This document shows positions 24,783-37,990 of a stretch of 64,000 nucleotides of DNA, one piece after another (position 1 is the stretch's first letter; each line of letters begins with the position of its first letter). The notes beneath the pieces were generated by a model. The model was not told the DNA's origin. It saw nothing but the letters and a program-made list of their open reading frames with translations, and ran no database searches. The position numbers were made by a program, and so were the translations under genes. Source of the DNA: Crotophaga sulcirostris (Eukaryota; Chordata; Aves; Cuculiformes; Crotophagidae); the NCBI GenBank assembly GCA_013397455.1, contig VYZB01000274.1, positions 918,614 to 982,613 of the forward strand. The letters are read 5' to 3'.

Positions 24783-27700
24783 GAAATACAGTCTCAGATT
24801 TTAAAGTAATTTCAAAGAGAAAACAACAGTTTATATCTTGAGTATAAATTTTTATATATCCTATATAACTTCTTCTGTATCTTAAGCTAGACTCACTAGC
24901 TGTGATTTTAAGACTCCAGCCTTCTCATCTTCCTTTACCAGTATTTGCATCTATTATCTCTAGAAAACTGAGATGACAAAATTTAGTCATGAAATACATT
25001 TTTAGTAGAGTGTGGAAATTTGAAAACCAGTCAGCTTTACTCTCGTGTTACTTTCATGTAACTATATCATACTCTTTCTCCTTTAACTGCTTTGGAGGAC
25101 CAGAACAAGCTGTATTGACCTTCTTTATCTTGATTTACTTCTTCATTCTATGCAGAAATATAACAAAAGTTAGGTAAATGACTAGGACTGATAACAATGT
25201 TGAAAAGAGTTCATATAAATACAAAATGGTGACTAGAATTTTATTGTTATTTTTACAACTAGAAGTTGCTTAAAATTGTAATGAGAATCCAATTTATCAC
25301 ACAGAGAATGGTACAGATACTCCGCATGGTTGGACAGAATACACTTGAAACAATATATTACTGTACTATACTAGTAACCAGTGAAAATGAGCGCAATTCC
25401 CACAGCAGTGGTGCAGAAAGCAAGGAACATAATTATTATATTAAAGTAAATTAACCTTTTAATCCTGATTACACTTGCTGATAGTTTTCTTATATATACG
25501 CTGTAATTATTGCACAGCAAGGATCTGTTCTCTCAGGTGGAATAATGGACAAGAATGAGTAGTTTCTTAATGTTTTTTTCCTCCTCCTCTCAAAGTTTTT
25601 CATGCACAGGCATGTAGTCCTAGAAAGTTTCATTTAAATGTTTAACTTTGCAGATACTGGTTGCCCCTTATTTGTTGCTGCTGAAAGGCATAAGATATAA
25701 CACGAACATACACAAGATATCCTTACACACAATATGGCAACAAATGCTTGCTTCACAGTCAACTTAGAGGCAAAAAACTTATGCATAAAGTAAAATGCAC
25801 CTCTATGAAAGAATTTTATTTTATTTTGAAACTGGTGAAAACTATGTTTCAAAGTGTGATTTTGACCTGGATGTCTCTTGAGACAGAGCCCCCCGATACC
25901 TGACTTTAATTTTGAGGAATCCGTCTACTACATGGATGTATTCTAGGGTTTTTGTCATAGAAGCATATAATACATTTGAGCAGTGTTTCAAAGGCAGAGT
26001 ACTCCAGCCTCACAGTTTCCAGTTTGTCAGTCTATGATGGCCTGAGTTTCCCAGAGTTGCAGTCACCATCAAGTTTCCTGGTTCATTGCTGCAAAGCTGG
26101 GTTTTTGAAAGTCCCATGAGCCTCAGTTCCTGCTGGAATTGTCTTTTCAAAAGACAGGCCATCAAAAAAATCAGTAGCCATCAGTACTTTCAGTATCATG
26201 TCTTAGACAGCATATGTCATCTCAAAGTTATTTGCATCCATTTTCATTTTTTTCCCTCAGGTGAAAGATTTTATTCTAGTATACTTTCTCTGGGTATGGA
26301 GATTTCATAAACAATAATTTTTATAAGAACTTGTCTTATTTTTTTAATAAAAAATAGCATCTTAACTGACTGAGGCGTGCTTAACCTGCTAACCATTGGA
26401 TGAAAGAAAAAATATAGGCAAGCGGCACTCTATGCTTGCTCTGCTCTTCAGTTTTTGTCTGTGTATGTGTTGTTTGCCTCTTGGAGACAGGATAATATGT
26501 TAAGTAAATATTTGGTTTGACACAGTAAAACTATTCTTATTTGATTTCATTCCATTCTGGATTTGTGGGATTAAAAACTTCAGATGAGCGTTCTATTGCA
26601 GGTAGCCATTCCTGTTGATTACTTTAGTTAAAAACTTTCCAGAACAAAACAAACAAGGGTAAAGACTTTAGATAATGAAATGCTTTCCAGTTCCTTGGCA
26701 TCACAAGTGAAAGGGCTTTCTACAAGACCTGGAGGAGCTAGAAGAGAACTCTGTCTTTTATAAAGAGCTCCTTAGAATAAGAATAGCTGCAAGAACAAAA
26801 AACATGAAAGCAAAAATCTCTGCTTTGTACAGATTTAAGAAATGACAGAGAGATAGGTTGAGTGGAAGCATTTAGACAAACTGCAACATAGACTGAAGCA
26901 CCATTTCAGCTGACAGCTCATTGATATCCAGTGCGAGGAGCCTATAATAAGAAGCAGGCAGTGGGCAGCTTGCAAACCAATTAGATATATGACTCCTATC
27001 CTTGAAACATTTAAACAAAAATATGCAATTCGGTAGAAAGTTAGCAAAGGTAAATAATCCATCTATTTTGTGGTATATCAAGCAGATTTTCAAATGTAAT
27101 CCAGACCACATGGGCTCTAAGACAGGCACAAATCACTTGTGCAGAAACTGGGCAGAGAGTATTAGACTCTGACAGGTACATGCACATTAAGGCTCTCTTC
27201 TAGGAGAACACAGGTACTTGACGTTTCTGAGGCTCATGATTTTTTCTTCTTAATTTTTGAAAAAGGGATACTCTTGTATTTGTCAGCATCAGAGAGCCAC
27301 AGGAGAGAAATTCTGCGTTTAGTTAAAAATTAATCAAAGTTAATTGAGAGATAACATGAAAAGTTTTTCCAAATAATTGACTGTTTCTAAAAACCTTAAA
27401 TCTTTCTTTACTGCAAATTCCCAAAGCTACAATTTCCATGTTGTCTGTTTCCAAGAACCGTCCCAGAAAGATGGCATTGTCCACCTCTTTTAGCCTCTCA
27501 GATTGTGTCTCTCTATTATTCCTTGCTCAGTGACTCCCTTGCCTTACTGTAACATGCTCAAGGAAACCTTAGCAGTTTGAAACAGTTCAAGGTATTCCAA
27601 CCTATAAATAATACAGCCATGTAAAAAACAAACTGGACCGTAATACTTGGCCCATGATTTAGCCTAAATGACCTGGGTCTGGTTTCTGAAAGGTCATTTT

Positions 27701-30700
27701 GTAATTTAATGGTTCACAGGAATTCTTTGTCCTGAAAGATTAAACTTCTCATAAGTTTGCTGAACAACGACCTCAAGATGAAACCAGCCAAGACAATATT
27801 GCATTTGTATGTGGAATACTCATTTTTCTGAGTGATTACTTTCCTTGTCTAATCTTTGAGAAAAATTAGCCTACTGAAAAACAATTGTTATAATTGAGTT
27901 GAAAGCCTACTAGGTGAAATTCATTCCAAAGTATACGTTTAATAAACTTATATATAAAAGAAAATATCGCTCTTGCCAGCAAGTCTTTAATCTGCTGTTT
28001 TAAGTACTTTCTGTCGGTGGGAGAAATTCCTGTGCTCTTTTTTCAGTCCCACAATTACAAAGAATGCTATGAAGAAAATTACATCTGATATTTCCAAGTC
28101 ATCCGTAAAAGTTAAGCAAGGTTGCAGGAATAGTTGTGTTCAAACTGCATTACCAAACCATATGATTTACGTTAATGCTTAAGGCAAGAGAATGGGAAAG
28201 GAGTGGATCTGTGTGTTGAACAAATACCACAATGGAACTGTGTAGGTGCGTTCTGTTCCTCCTCCAAATTAATATTCTCATATTCAAAACATTGTTGAAG
28301 ATTGTGGTCAATATTTTAATTGATCTTATTTCAAACATCTTCTTTACATCATAAATAAGAGCGTTCTTGGTCTAGTTTAACAAGCATCTGAAAGAATGAC
28401 AAGCAGAAAATCTGCATATTCATCATTAAACTTCCTTGAATAAGTAAGAGTTTGTAGAGGATTTGGAAAATACTTTATTTACCCCCTGTAAAAAAAGCCA
28501 GTCCAAAGAACCCATGCTTTCACCTAGTCATTTAAATGCAAACAGGTTCTGAGGGGTGACTTGGCTACTGCCAAAGTTGATGTTATATTCTGAGCCCTTT
28601 TGAAAAGATATCATTGATTTTCAGACTTATCGCAGAAGAAAAAAAAAGAGATAAATTGAAAACAGACACTGCTTCATTCTCCATTAAACCACAAACATAC
28701 ACTCTACCCTCCTCATTAAGACAAATGCAAAAACACCAGCATCGGTTTTGGCTAAGGATGAAATGGAAAACTAGCACTATCAGTCACCTCATTGAGTTGA
28801 AAGCAGTCACTGTTGGCAGGGAAGTGCCAAAAATCCTGTGTTTGTATGCATTTAAGTCTCTAGCTATCATATTATTTTATTATACTCAGGTTAAAAAGAG
28901 AAAAATGCCAAATAAATATAATTTTTACCCCCAAATGAGCTACTGTGAATATAAATTTTCTTAGCTATTTGTCATTCAGTTCTTTGTAAGAAAAGGCAGT
29001 GAATATGAATTCCAAAGAAAAAGACTTCTTTTCACCCTAATAGCACTGTTGCTTTATTGATTGTTTAAAATGAGTTAAAATGCCTGTGGCTCTGCACTTT
29101 GAGGATTTATATCTGAATTTCCTACATGAATCAAATTGTTAGTTTCAAATTGCAAGACTGAAAGCCAGCCCGCCCCAGGAGATTGTCTGAAGCAGGGTTT
29201 GAGTCTTGGCCAGTGTGCCTTTTCTGTCCTCTATTTTCTGCAGCACATTTTCCTGAAAACTGAGAAAGAGAGAACCCCCTGCTTTTCGTTGTTGTTTGCA
29301 ATGGAGTCATATCACCTGCATGTATAGGAGGTTGTAGACACTGTGTGCTGCCGCTCAAAAGAACTTCAGGCATCATCCCAGTAGATACTGAAAATGTGGA
29401 GGGTTTTTCTATTATTATTTTACAGAGAAAGGTAGACTGCTGATGCAAGTGCAGGTTTCAGTGCTACCTGCCACGCAGAATAAAAATAATTGGACACATG
29501 GAAACTGATATTATGTCAAGCAGAAAAACTATACAAAACTACATTTAAATTCCTGTTTTAACAGAGGGACTGGAAGATAAAATCAATTGTTAAATCACTG
29601 AGGTGTGCCCTGGTAGTAACAGGATAGATCATGTTAGTATCTGCTGGATGATAAATCTCAAGGATTTTTTTTTCACTTCTGAGTAATCTAGAGAGTATTG
29701 TTTCCATGAAGCTTCTTGCATATACAAATTCCAAATTGTAACCATCTCTAATGTGCCTGATCTGTACTGTTTATTTAGGAAGAGCAACCATTGCATAGGC
29801 ATATTTTCCTCTCCATGAATTCAGTGGCAAGTTTGATGCAGCACTCAGTAGGAAGAAAATTCCATTAGAAAAGTCTCAAAGGGCAAAAGTTAGAAACAGA
29901 AATGGGGGTTAGTTTTGAAACCTAGGTTATGGACAGTCATTTTTAACCTTGGTCAAAGAAAGATTTCTCATTGAATCATTACTCAAAAACTGGTGACAAA
30001 TCTGAGGAAGCCTGAGAAATTCAGTTTTGATTAGTAATTCCTGGTTTTGAAAGGGGTGGGTTCAAATATGCTGCAGTCTTATGTCTCAAACAGGGTAAAC
30101 TAGTCCTGGGATGTCTTTGAGTTATTATTACTTGTCAAAACTCTGGTTACAATTAAAAATACCTGACATTTCTTGGAATACTAAAGTAAGTCTATTTTCT
30201 TTGCACATATTCTTTTCAGGAGTGATACATGTTTCTCCTGATGAAAGTGCAATCAAATGCTGTGAGAAGGATTTTTTTTTTATTCTTCAGAATGAGTATT
30301 TCTATATATACTTCTCTTTGTAATACTCTTTTCATAAATTTTCGTTCAATTCAGTCTGGAAGTTGGTTAGGGGATCCAATGTCCTTCTACCTTATAATTA
30401 AGTAAAATTTGCATGTATATAATTAAGCAGAAATGCAGTCTACATCCTTCTACCTGTAAAAATGAGAGATGACATTTTGTTAAACACCAACTTGGTGGAT
30501 GATTATACTACTGTTTATATTACTGCAAGTCTTGCAAAATCCCCTAAAAGTCCTTTTGGTGTCACTGAGAAATTAAGAGTTGTTGAATTTAATTAATAAT
30601 AACAGCCCTACTCCATTACAGTTTAACAGAATGATGTCTTCAGGGAATGTAGAAAATTACAATTTGCACAGTGAGAAGAGGGTGAAATACTTTATTATTT

Positions 30701-32620
30701 CAACATGGGTCACTTTCAACTGCCTGAACTGTAGTCTGTTGTTGTTCTGTTTTCCTTCCCTGTTAGCCACTGACAGCTAAAACAACCAAGACAAAACAAG
30801 AAATCATGTTCTTTTTCCTTGTGTTTGTGCAGTGACAGTTTCAATAATTGTTTTATTGGATTCTTTTATCTGGACCTCAACACTCTTTCATCAGACAAAC
30901 AGTATTGTTCGTAATGAAACCCATTGGTTTTTTGAGAACCTAAAAATAAAGCTTGTGTACTTGCAGGATAAAGTATAAAAAGACTCATTCTTTAGCAGAG
31001 AGGCTTTACGATAATAAAATAAAATTTTCACCTCTATTGCAGTCATGGCCAGAAATAGCTGACATCAACTCTGTGCTTTTTGCTCCAAAACCTGCTAGAA
31101 AAACACTGTCCAATTCACAGCAGAAATTAATGTTATCGAATATTTCAAAAATCAACAGTCTAATTAACATTAACAGCACTATTATTTGGACGATTAGCAC
31201 TTTTGTAACTGAATTAAAATCACAATTTTAATGGGAACAGTGAAGCACCCAAAAAAAAAAAGTCAGTTTGCTTTTGTATCCTTTATGAGATCATATTAGA
31301 AATTCAGAAGTGCAAAGATGATGGTCCTTTCTCAGCTAGTTGTAAAATTAATGTTGTATTACCCATCTTGTAGAAGGTGTCTGCCTAATGAAATGACTAA
31401 TATACTGTTAAGTGTTCATTATCTTGCTCATTGTTCATTAGCTGTGACCCTTCAGCAGACTATGAGATTATGAGCCATTTTGCATATTCATTGCAGAGCC
31501 TGTGCAAGAGGGCAAACAAAGCTGGGGGTTTCTTACATGCAAGGACCCACATGAGTTCTGCAAACTCGTACTTCATTTCCCCAAACAGTCAATGGATCAG
31601 ATGGAGCATGACTGGTTTTGTGGACCAGTCCATGAGCATCAAGTTTTGAGCTCTGCCAGTGTTTAGAAATTATCATCACAAGCATGGTGTACAGGGAGAA
31701 GAGGGCTGCCAACTGTCTTGTGAAGGGAGTACTACATGGGTGTAGATGTGCCTCAAGTCCTGCCATGCAGGAAAATTATGACCTGTCTCTCAGTCGAGTG
31801 AGGAAGAAGCACAATTATAGAAGCAGTCCAGGAAAGACAAGAAAGATGTGCAAGAACTGACAGGAGGGAGTCTAAAATAGTTTCCTGAGACTTTGGCTTG
31901 ATACACTGCCACATGAAAAGAAAATGTTAGCCTTTGACTGATCTGAAGATAGTGTAAAAAAATTATTGACAAAGTTTGTGGAAATCACCAGGTTTGCTTT
32001 ATATTACACAACCCAGAGTTGGGCTGCCACCTCAGTGGATGGCAAAGATACAAAGTTGCTAGCTGATTTATATACTATTCTTATCCTAATTAAATAAGGT
32101 ACAAAGCCTTTCAGACTTTCCATGGGGTCTTCATGTCCTCAGAATTCATCACTTATTAAGTCCTCTCGATTATTCTTTCTTGGCAAACTTCTTTCTTCTT
32201 GTTCCACTTCAGTAGGTCTTATGTTGCCTCTGCCCAATTGCATTCTAAGAAAATCTCTTAGTATTCTATTAATTACTGAAGCTTAGCTCTTACACAAGCA
32301 CACCTGCTTAAATTAATTTTTCATCTTTTGTCTAACATTTTCTTCTATTTGATCAGCATGACTAGGTTTTAAACAAGTTCTGGAAGTGTCTGTACAGGGG
32401 ACAGAATAAAGAACTTTGTCTTCACTCTTAGCAGCTCTCAGCAGCAGCTTATAAAACTTCCAACACTAAATTTCTCTTAACGGATAGTTTACTTAATTCA
32501 GATAGTTACTGCACCAGTACATGAAATTATTCGTCTTAGAATTATATAGAAAACTCTACTTTTTCCCATGCATTGATTTTGAACTGTATTTCCTGAACAA
32601 GTATTTTCTTCAAATGACAG
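24783..32620. other. Unique non-coding sequence
   Basis: No gene recognised over almost 8 kb. Acceptor-like pyrimidine tracts followed by short open frames occur at about 26250-26310 and 30200-30323, but neither has a recognisable product or a paired donor. A faint 'tcatagaagcatataata' at about 25958 could be a decayed CR1 end but cannot be extended. Composition is AT-rich throughout. Confidence 0.6.
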
Positions 32621-32784
32621 TTTTAGACCTTGAAGTTGCGTTAAAAAGGCTGACACAGAAATCACTGGCTCCAAGACAAATCCCTAAAAATCATGTGAAA
32701 ACAAAGATGAACAAAAAGACCAAAGAAGAAAGTATGAAATTTCAGCCATACTTGGACCCAGAGATACTCTCCTCCCAAGCCCTT
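32621..32784 (+). other. Possible internal exon A (unrecognised, Lys-rich)
   Basis: A pyrimidine-rich acceptor ending 'cttcaaatgacag' precedes 164 bp that are open in one frame (2 bases, then 54 codons). They end at a donor with the core gtaaga. The conceptual peptide is basic and probably disordered, with short motifs LDLEVALKRL, NKKTKEES and YLDPEIL. It ends in phase 0, matching the phase-0 start of candidate exon B 137 bp downstream. The exon-side donor bases (ctt) are not consensus. I do not recognise a gene family. The frame as a whole is 91 codons, within chance. Confidence 0.22.
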
Positions 32785-32921
32785 GTAAGAATTTAATTTC
32801 TGAATTTGCAAATGGCAACAAAACTTTCCCTTCTTTAAAAATGAACCACTCTTGACCATCCAAAGCCTGCTTAACCTTAGAGCAAGAAAAAGTTTCTCTT
32901 ATCCTGTTTATTTTCTTACAG

Positions 32922-33062
32922 GTCTACAAGTTTGCCAAAAGAAGAGACATCAGACAACAGAAAATGAACCCAAAAGAGCAGGCTCCTGTGATTAAAGTCT
33001 CTTTACATCTACAAAGTACCATTACACATTCATTCACGATTTTGCCACTCAAAATACATTAG
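32922..33062 (+). other. Possible terminal exon B (unrecognised)
   Basis: A strong acceptor (tttattttcttacag) is followed in phase 0 by 46 open codons and a TAG. The peptide begins VYKFAKRRDIRQQ and continues the basic character of candidate exon A. Joining A and B would give an uninterrupted reading frame across a 137-bp intron. No AATAAA is visible soon downstream, which weakens the terminal-exon reading. Chance pairing cannot be excluded. Confidence 0.22.
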
Positions 33063-34816
33063 AATGATGTAGTTCGCCATATGTAATTAATGCAGTAGAG
33101 TCTGCTTCATAATTTCTGGAGCATGGTATCATTAGGCTTATGTCTCTTTACATCCTTGTTGCAATCAAGTGCCTGGCATCAGTTTTTTTACTAGTAACCA
33201 AAGGTATATCAAATGGAGTTGCCTGCTGTAACTGACCATGTAAAGCAGCTGATTTGGATCTGGAAGCCATTATCTATAAGATTTATGTTACAGTTTGTAG
33301 GTGTTGGTTAGGAGCCAACACTGCACGGAAATTACTGGTGATGGGTCATGCTTCTCCCTTCTGTTATTTCCCTTCCCCATACTCTTGCAGGGCAAAGCTG
33401 CCAATACAAAAGCATCAAAGGTGTAAAGAGACATCTTATCTCTTGCTTTGTTATTCTGAATAATTAAGTAAAAACATAACGTATAACCTTTTTTCCTATC
33501 GTGTTTCCAAAGATAAGCTGCTTTTTTTGATGCTTAAGCTGAATCTGCCTATGAGGGGCAGAATGAACAGTAGATGAGTAAACCTTCATTCTCTGCTTTT
33601 TCAGTTACCTCTTGAAAGGCAATGTACAACAAACTATTATCTTTTTTTCTCCATTGTTTCATGCAGGAGGACAAAGACTGTGTTTGAAGTGTAGCATCTG
33701 CTAACTTCACCAAGAGAAAGTACATCGGACTTCTCTTTTTTGGCAGTCTTAAGGACCTGATTCTTAGCATAAACAAGGCAACATGGAAAGGCAGACTGTG
33801 GGGCTTTGCCTTTCAGATCTGCCTAGAAAAGTGCCATGTTCTGTTCCTAAATTCTGGTGTGTGTGGCTATTTCAGTAAGATTTGATTACACCTTCATCTT
33901 AGTACGATAGAGCCAGAGTTCTGGTTTGTGTTAGACAAACCTGAGCAGTTTGTAAGTAAAAAGAAAAAAGTTTGGCCTATCAAAAAAAGTCTATGTGTCA
34001 TCAATAGACCACATTTCAAATCAAATACAGAGACTAGATTGACTTTTTGCACGTTATTAATGTGTAACTGTATCTCTAGTGAGACATTTATTAGGAATAT
34101 AAACCAAGGGACACAGTATGATGCTCTGCCAATGTACTGATGGTATCTTTCTTCTAAGTCAAATATTCCCCAGGTGTACATAATCCTCTTAGAAACTACA
34201 TTTTAAACAGAGAAAATGACTACCTGATTAAGAATAGGTTTTAAGCTCCCAGGTTTATTTTATTTGTTAATATCTGGAGTATCTTGCAGCAATGATCTGA
34301 CATAAAAGAGTCATTTGTTTCCCTCTTCCCCATTAGCTAACCAGCAATAAGCATGTAAAAGTCAGTGGATCAACGTTACATCAGAATAGCTTTAGGAGAG
34401 GGAAAATTAAAGTGACTGCCTGGACGTGAGAGTGCTCCTTCTGAAGGAGGCACACCATGCTAGTGCGAACTCTTCGCTGCGTGCCAGATTTAGACAACAA
34501 TGTTGAGTGGGTTGTTATCAGTAATATTCAGAGTGTGTCCAGATGAATGCAGGTAGAAGATAGCTTTGGGGGAAGTGTGAAAAGACAATGCTGGTGCCTG
34601 TAGCTTTCTTCCACTTGCTCTTAAGGTTTGTGTATTTCAGATACTTTGGGAGACACCTTCTCAGTTAAGACATTAAAGATTAAGTTATCCGAACTGTCTT
34701 AGGACTGGAACTTCCAACCGCCAAGGCTGATGAAGAAATTCAGGTTTGATGTGTCAGAAAATAAGAAAAAAAGGAGCATGTTTTTCTTATAAAACACACC
34801 TTCCCCTTGCTCACAG
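33063..34816. other. Non-coding sequence between exon-like signals
   Basis: No repeat family or gene recognised. The longest frames are 95 codons on the minus strand (33894-34181) and 70 codons on the plus (33928-34140), overlapping each other and without recognisable motifs. Confidence 0.55.
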
Positions 34817-35013
34817 AAGAAAGGCCCTGTGATGGCAAAAGTGTTCCTCTGCATGGAGTCCTGCACAGCTCTGGGCTTCCTGTGCACAGACCTTTGCTGA
34901 GACTGTGCCTGATTCTAAAATCAGTGGCAGGCAGAATTTTACATCAATCTCCTGAATATTTACCATGGAGAGGTGCAACAGAAATTATAAAGGCCATGAA
35001 GGAATCAGGCTGA
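34817..35013 (+). other. Possible exon C (unrecognised)
   Basis: A strong pyrimidine-rich acceptor (ccttccccttgctcacag) precedes 2 bases plus 64 open codons ending in TGA. The peptide contains the short stretches PLHGVLHSSG, LLRLCLILKS and YLPWRGATE. No consensus donor lies before the stop, so if real it would be a terminal coding exon. It is GC-richer than neighbouring DNA. No family recognised. Confidence 0.15.
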
Positions 35014-35286
35014 GAGTTTTCACATACCACAATGTCCCTGTGATCTGTTCTTCAGCAAGTGCTGAAGTGCCAAAGGTTCAGTGCTACATCTCTACCATCT
35101 GTGCAAGGCAGTCCAGGCTGTTTCTCTGAGCTATAAGTGAGTTATTTTAACATATGTGGGCTTGACTTTCAGACCTTCCCTGGAGACAAAGCAATCAAAA
35201 TGTTTTGTGAAAATGAACAGATTTTCATGTGTATTTTTATTTCCTATATTGCCCTTATCTCCCCCTTCCCCCACCCCTGTCCTCAG

Positions 35287-35359
35287 TGAACAAAACTCAG
35301 AAGGCTCTGCAAGGCTGAATGTGGAGAAACAGAGACAAAGCAGTTTCTGCAAAATCTAA
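35287..35359 (+). other. Possible exon D (unrecognised, short)
   Basis: One of the strongest acceptors in the window, a run of C and T ending 'cacccctgtcctcag', precedes a 73-bp stretch open to a TAA. The peptide runs from EQNSEGSARLN to SSFCKI. Coding potential cannot be judged from so short a piece. It could equally be a non-coding RNA exon or a chance pyrimidine tract. Confidence 0.12.
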
Positions 35360-37571
35360 TCCCACTAAGATAATTATCTATGAGATGTATAAGCAAGTTT
35401 CTTCTGGTAACATTCTTCTTTGAGCAAGAAACAACCACTACTTCCAAAAAAATCTCTATCACAAACAAATGTTTCTTGTAATGATATTCTCCGCATGCAT
35501 AAGTAAGTGGTATGCATGTGTGCATGTCAGAGAGAGGTGTATTCAATCAAATTTTTTGTAAATTTTGCATAAATATAAACTTTTGTGAATGTGTAAGCTT
35601 ACGCATATAAAGTACTCGCAAAATTATCAGAAGGTGATTAAGTGATATAGTTCATCTGCTCTGAGTCAGGTAAGTCACGTCAAGATTGCTCTCAATAGAT
35701 GTTTGTCTAATTTGTTTTTTAGTGAAAGGATATTCATAAGAATGGTCATTCTTCAATTTGGGTTTGATTTTCCCAAATTGAAATGCAACAATTCAGTCAG
35801 AGGTGTAGGATTTAGTTTATTTTCAAAATTTGCTGTTTTTCTAAATATATCCTTGGCAAAAGTACTTGTGCAACACCAAGAAAGGAATTTGATGGCATCC
35901 TGAAGTGAGATTTGATCACTTCTGAAGTTTTTCTCAGTTCTGAAGTTCACTTATCCTTAAGGAAATTAACACCCATTACAGAAACAAAAAACGCAATCAA
36001 AAAGGATTTAAAGTGACTTGATTAATAGGGTATAATTTTACTATCGTATTGCAAAAATTAATTAGGAAATGAGTCAAAAAAAAGCATTCCCCTAGATTAT
36101 TACTAATGAACATAGCTATTGCAGTGTTCTGAATCTTAATAGTAATCATCTTCATTATAAGTTCTGTTGTTTCACTTGCATGCCTTGATGGGTTTTCAGG
36201 TATCCTTTTTGATTTGGTGGTAATGGAATGAATGCTTTCAGTCTTGTCATCATCTGCATATTTTGGTCATGCATTTATTGTCTGAACACGAAGAAGAAGA
36301 TAGACCCTAGATTGGTATCCAAGCTGGAAAGTTATGGAAACATTTCTTATGCTCAGTTTGAGAACCATGCCTGAGCAAGCAGATCATCTTACCTACCTAC
36401 CTCAGTAGAATGCATCCTGGTCTGAAGAGCACTGAAATATGCAAAGACCTTTGTGTTGCTTTTAGTAACAAATCTGTGAGATCCCTCAGTAGAGGTTGGT
36501 CCATGCTTATAGAGCAGAAATTACATATCAATATTGTATTTTATAGTGTTACTACTTGAAACCTCAGGGTTAAGTTGTCAGCATCAGATGCAAATGACCA
36601 TTGTAGTTAAATCAACTGCTGGTACTTCAGCTCCTTTGAAATCTCAGCATGTCCTGATACTGTGCACTGTCAGACGGTCTAGACCTGTGGCTACTTTAAC
36701 CCTTTTTTTCAAGGTAAATTGTGCAAAGTCTTCTCTGAATTGCACAAATTTGTGAGAGGTTTGTAGGGCAAGTGCAATGGTAAGCAAATGCAGAGATCAT
36801 TCTGTATTATTTGGGTTTACTTTGGGTTGGAGAAGGGAGAGGAAGCACAATTAGAAGACTCAAAAAAAGTCTTTGTTTCAGATATTTTTACTAAATTTAG
36901 ATTGTCTGAAGCTGGAGTAATATAGAAGAATATTTTAGTCAAAATACTCATCACAAGAAACTGAATGGCTTTTATAAAAGACAAAACACTGAATATTTAA
37001 CAAAAGGCATGAATATCTTGTATATCTACTTTAAAGAAAGGATGGTTTACCTTGTGAAGAGCTGAGGACGCTTTTAATTTCTCCCTGATGTAGCAAAAAA
37101 TGAATAATACGTAAGATATTCTTGGGTAGATTTTGTAGAAAATGTGTACAGCTACAATATACCAAAGAGAAAAAGAAACTGATGGGAGTTTATAAATCAA
37201 AAAGCATTGTTTGCTAGCAATCCAAGTAAAATTTTCACCCAGGAAGCCAAACATAATATTTAAACACTAGATCTTTATTAAGCTTTCCAGGTGTTTTTAA
37301 TTTCCCATATAAAGTAATATCATCACTTGTTCTTTGAAATTCAGGTCTACATAAAGGTTTTATTTTGCTTAGTATTTCGTTGTATTTAGTGTAGCAGGTT
37401 TAGACCTGCTTCTTGGTAGAGATGAATCACTCCAAATATGGACATGCAGAAAGCAAGTGTGAAAAATAGGGAGGCACTTGATGCTTCTTCCAATCTCTAA
37501 GGCCTCTTGCAAACTGTAGCTGAGAAAAATGCACATTTGAATGCACGTTTGTTTTCAACTTTTTTTTTTTT
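35360..37571. other. Unique non-coding sequence
   Basis: No gene or repeat family recognised. AT-rich, with only frames under about 90 codons and no domain similarity. Confidence 0.6.
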
Positions 37572-37990
37572 TCAGTATTACAAGGTTGGAAAGGACCTCT
37601 GAGATCATAAAGTCCAACCTAAAACCCAACAGTAACACTAACACCAACACCAACCCACCATCTAAACCATGGCACTAAGCGCCTCATCCAATCTCCTCTT
37701 AAACACCTCCATGGACGGCAACTCCACTACCTCCCCAGGCAGTGCATTCCAATGGCCAATCGCCCTTTCAGTGAAGAATTTTTTCCTAATATCAAGCCTA
37801 AATCTCCCCTGACAAAGCTTAAGTTTATGTCCTCTTGTTCTGTCACTGGTAACCTGAGAGAAGAGACCTATCTCTGCCTGACTACAACCACCTTTCAGAT
37901 AGTTGATGAGAGCAATAAGGTCTCCCCTGAGCCTCCTCTTCTCCAAGGTTTTGATGAGTTTGTGGCTCCAAGAATTCCAGGTCACCACCC
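37572..37990 (-). mobile_element. CR1 LINE 3' portion (relatively young)
   Basis: The plus strand begins 'acaaggttggaaaggacctc' and continues as clean antisense CR1 through the 3' UTR ('taacactaacaccaacac') into the ORF2 C-terminal coding region. The element is minus-strand and 5'-truncated, with its 3' end at about 37572. It is the best preserved CR1 in the window, keeping about 109 codons of ORF2 open. The 3' UTR motif shared with the copy at 38692-38869 places both in one subfamily. Confidence 0.9.
37662..37988 (-). pseudogene. CR1 ORF2 C-terminal remnant
   Basis: A 108-residue open frame corresponds to the extreme C-terminus of the CR1 ORF2 polyprotein (endonuclease plus reverse transcriptase), downstream of the catalytic domains. 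Recognisable short motifs are '[11 protein letters not shown]', '[19 protein letters not shown]' and the terminal '[14 protein letters not shown]', typical of avian CR1 ends. The endonuclease and RT catalytic cores are absent because of 5' truncation, so it cannot mobilise. The first residues (MVTWNS) come from the truncation-side reading and are not a real start. Confidence 0.85.

Noticed and set aside
25955..26000. 'tcatagaagcatataata' resembling a decayed CR1 3' end
   Set aside because: No 'ggttggaagggacc'-type block follows, so the match cannot be extended.
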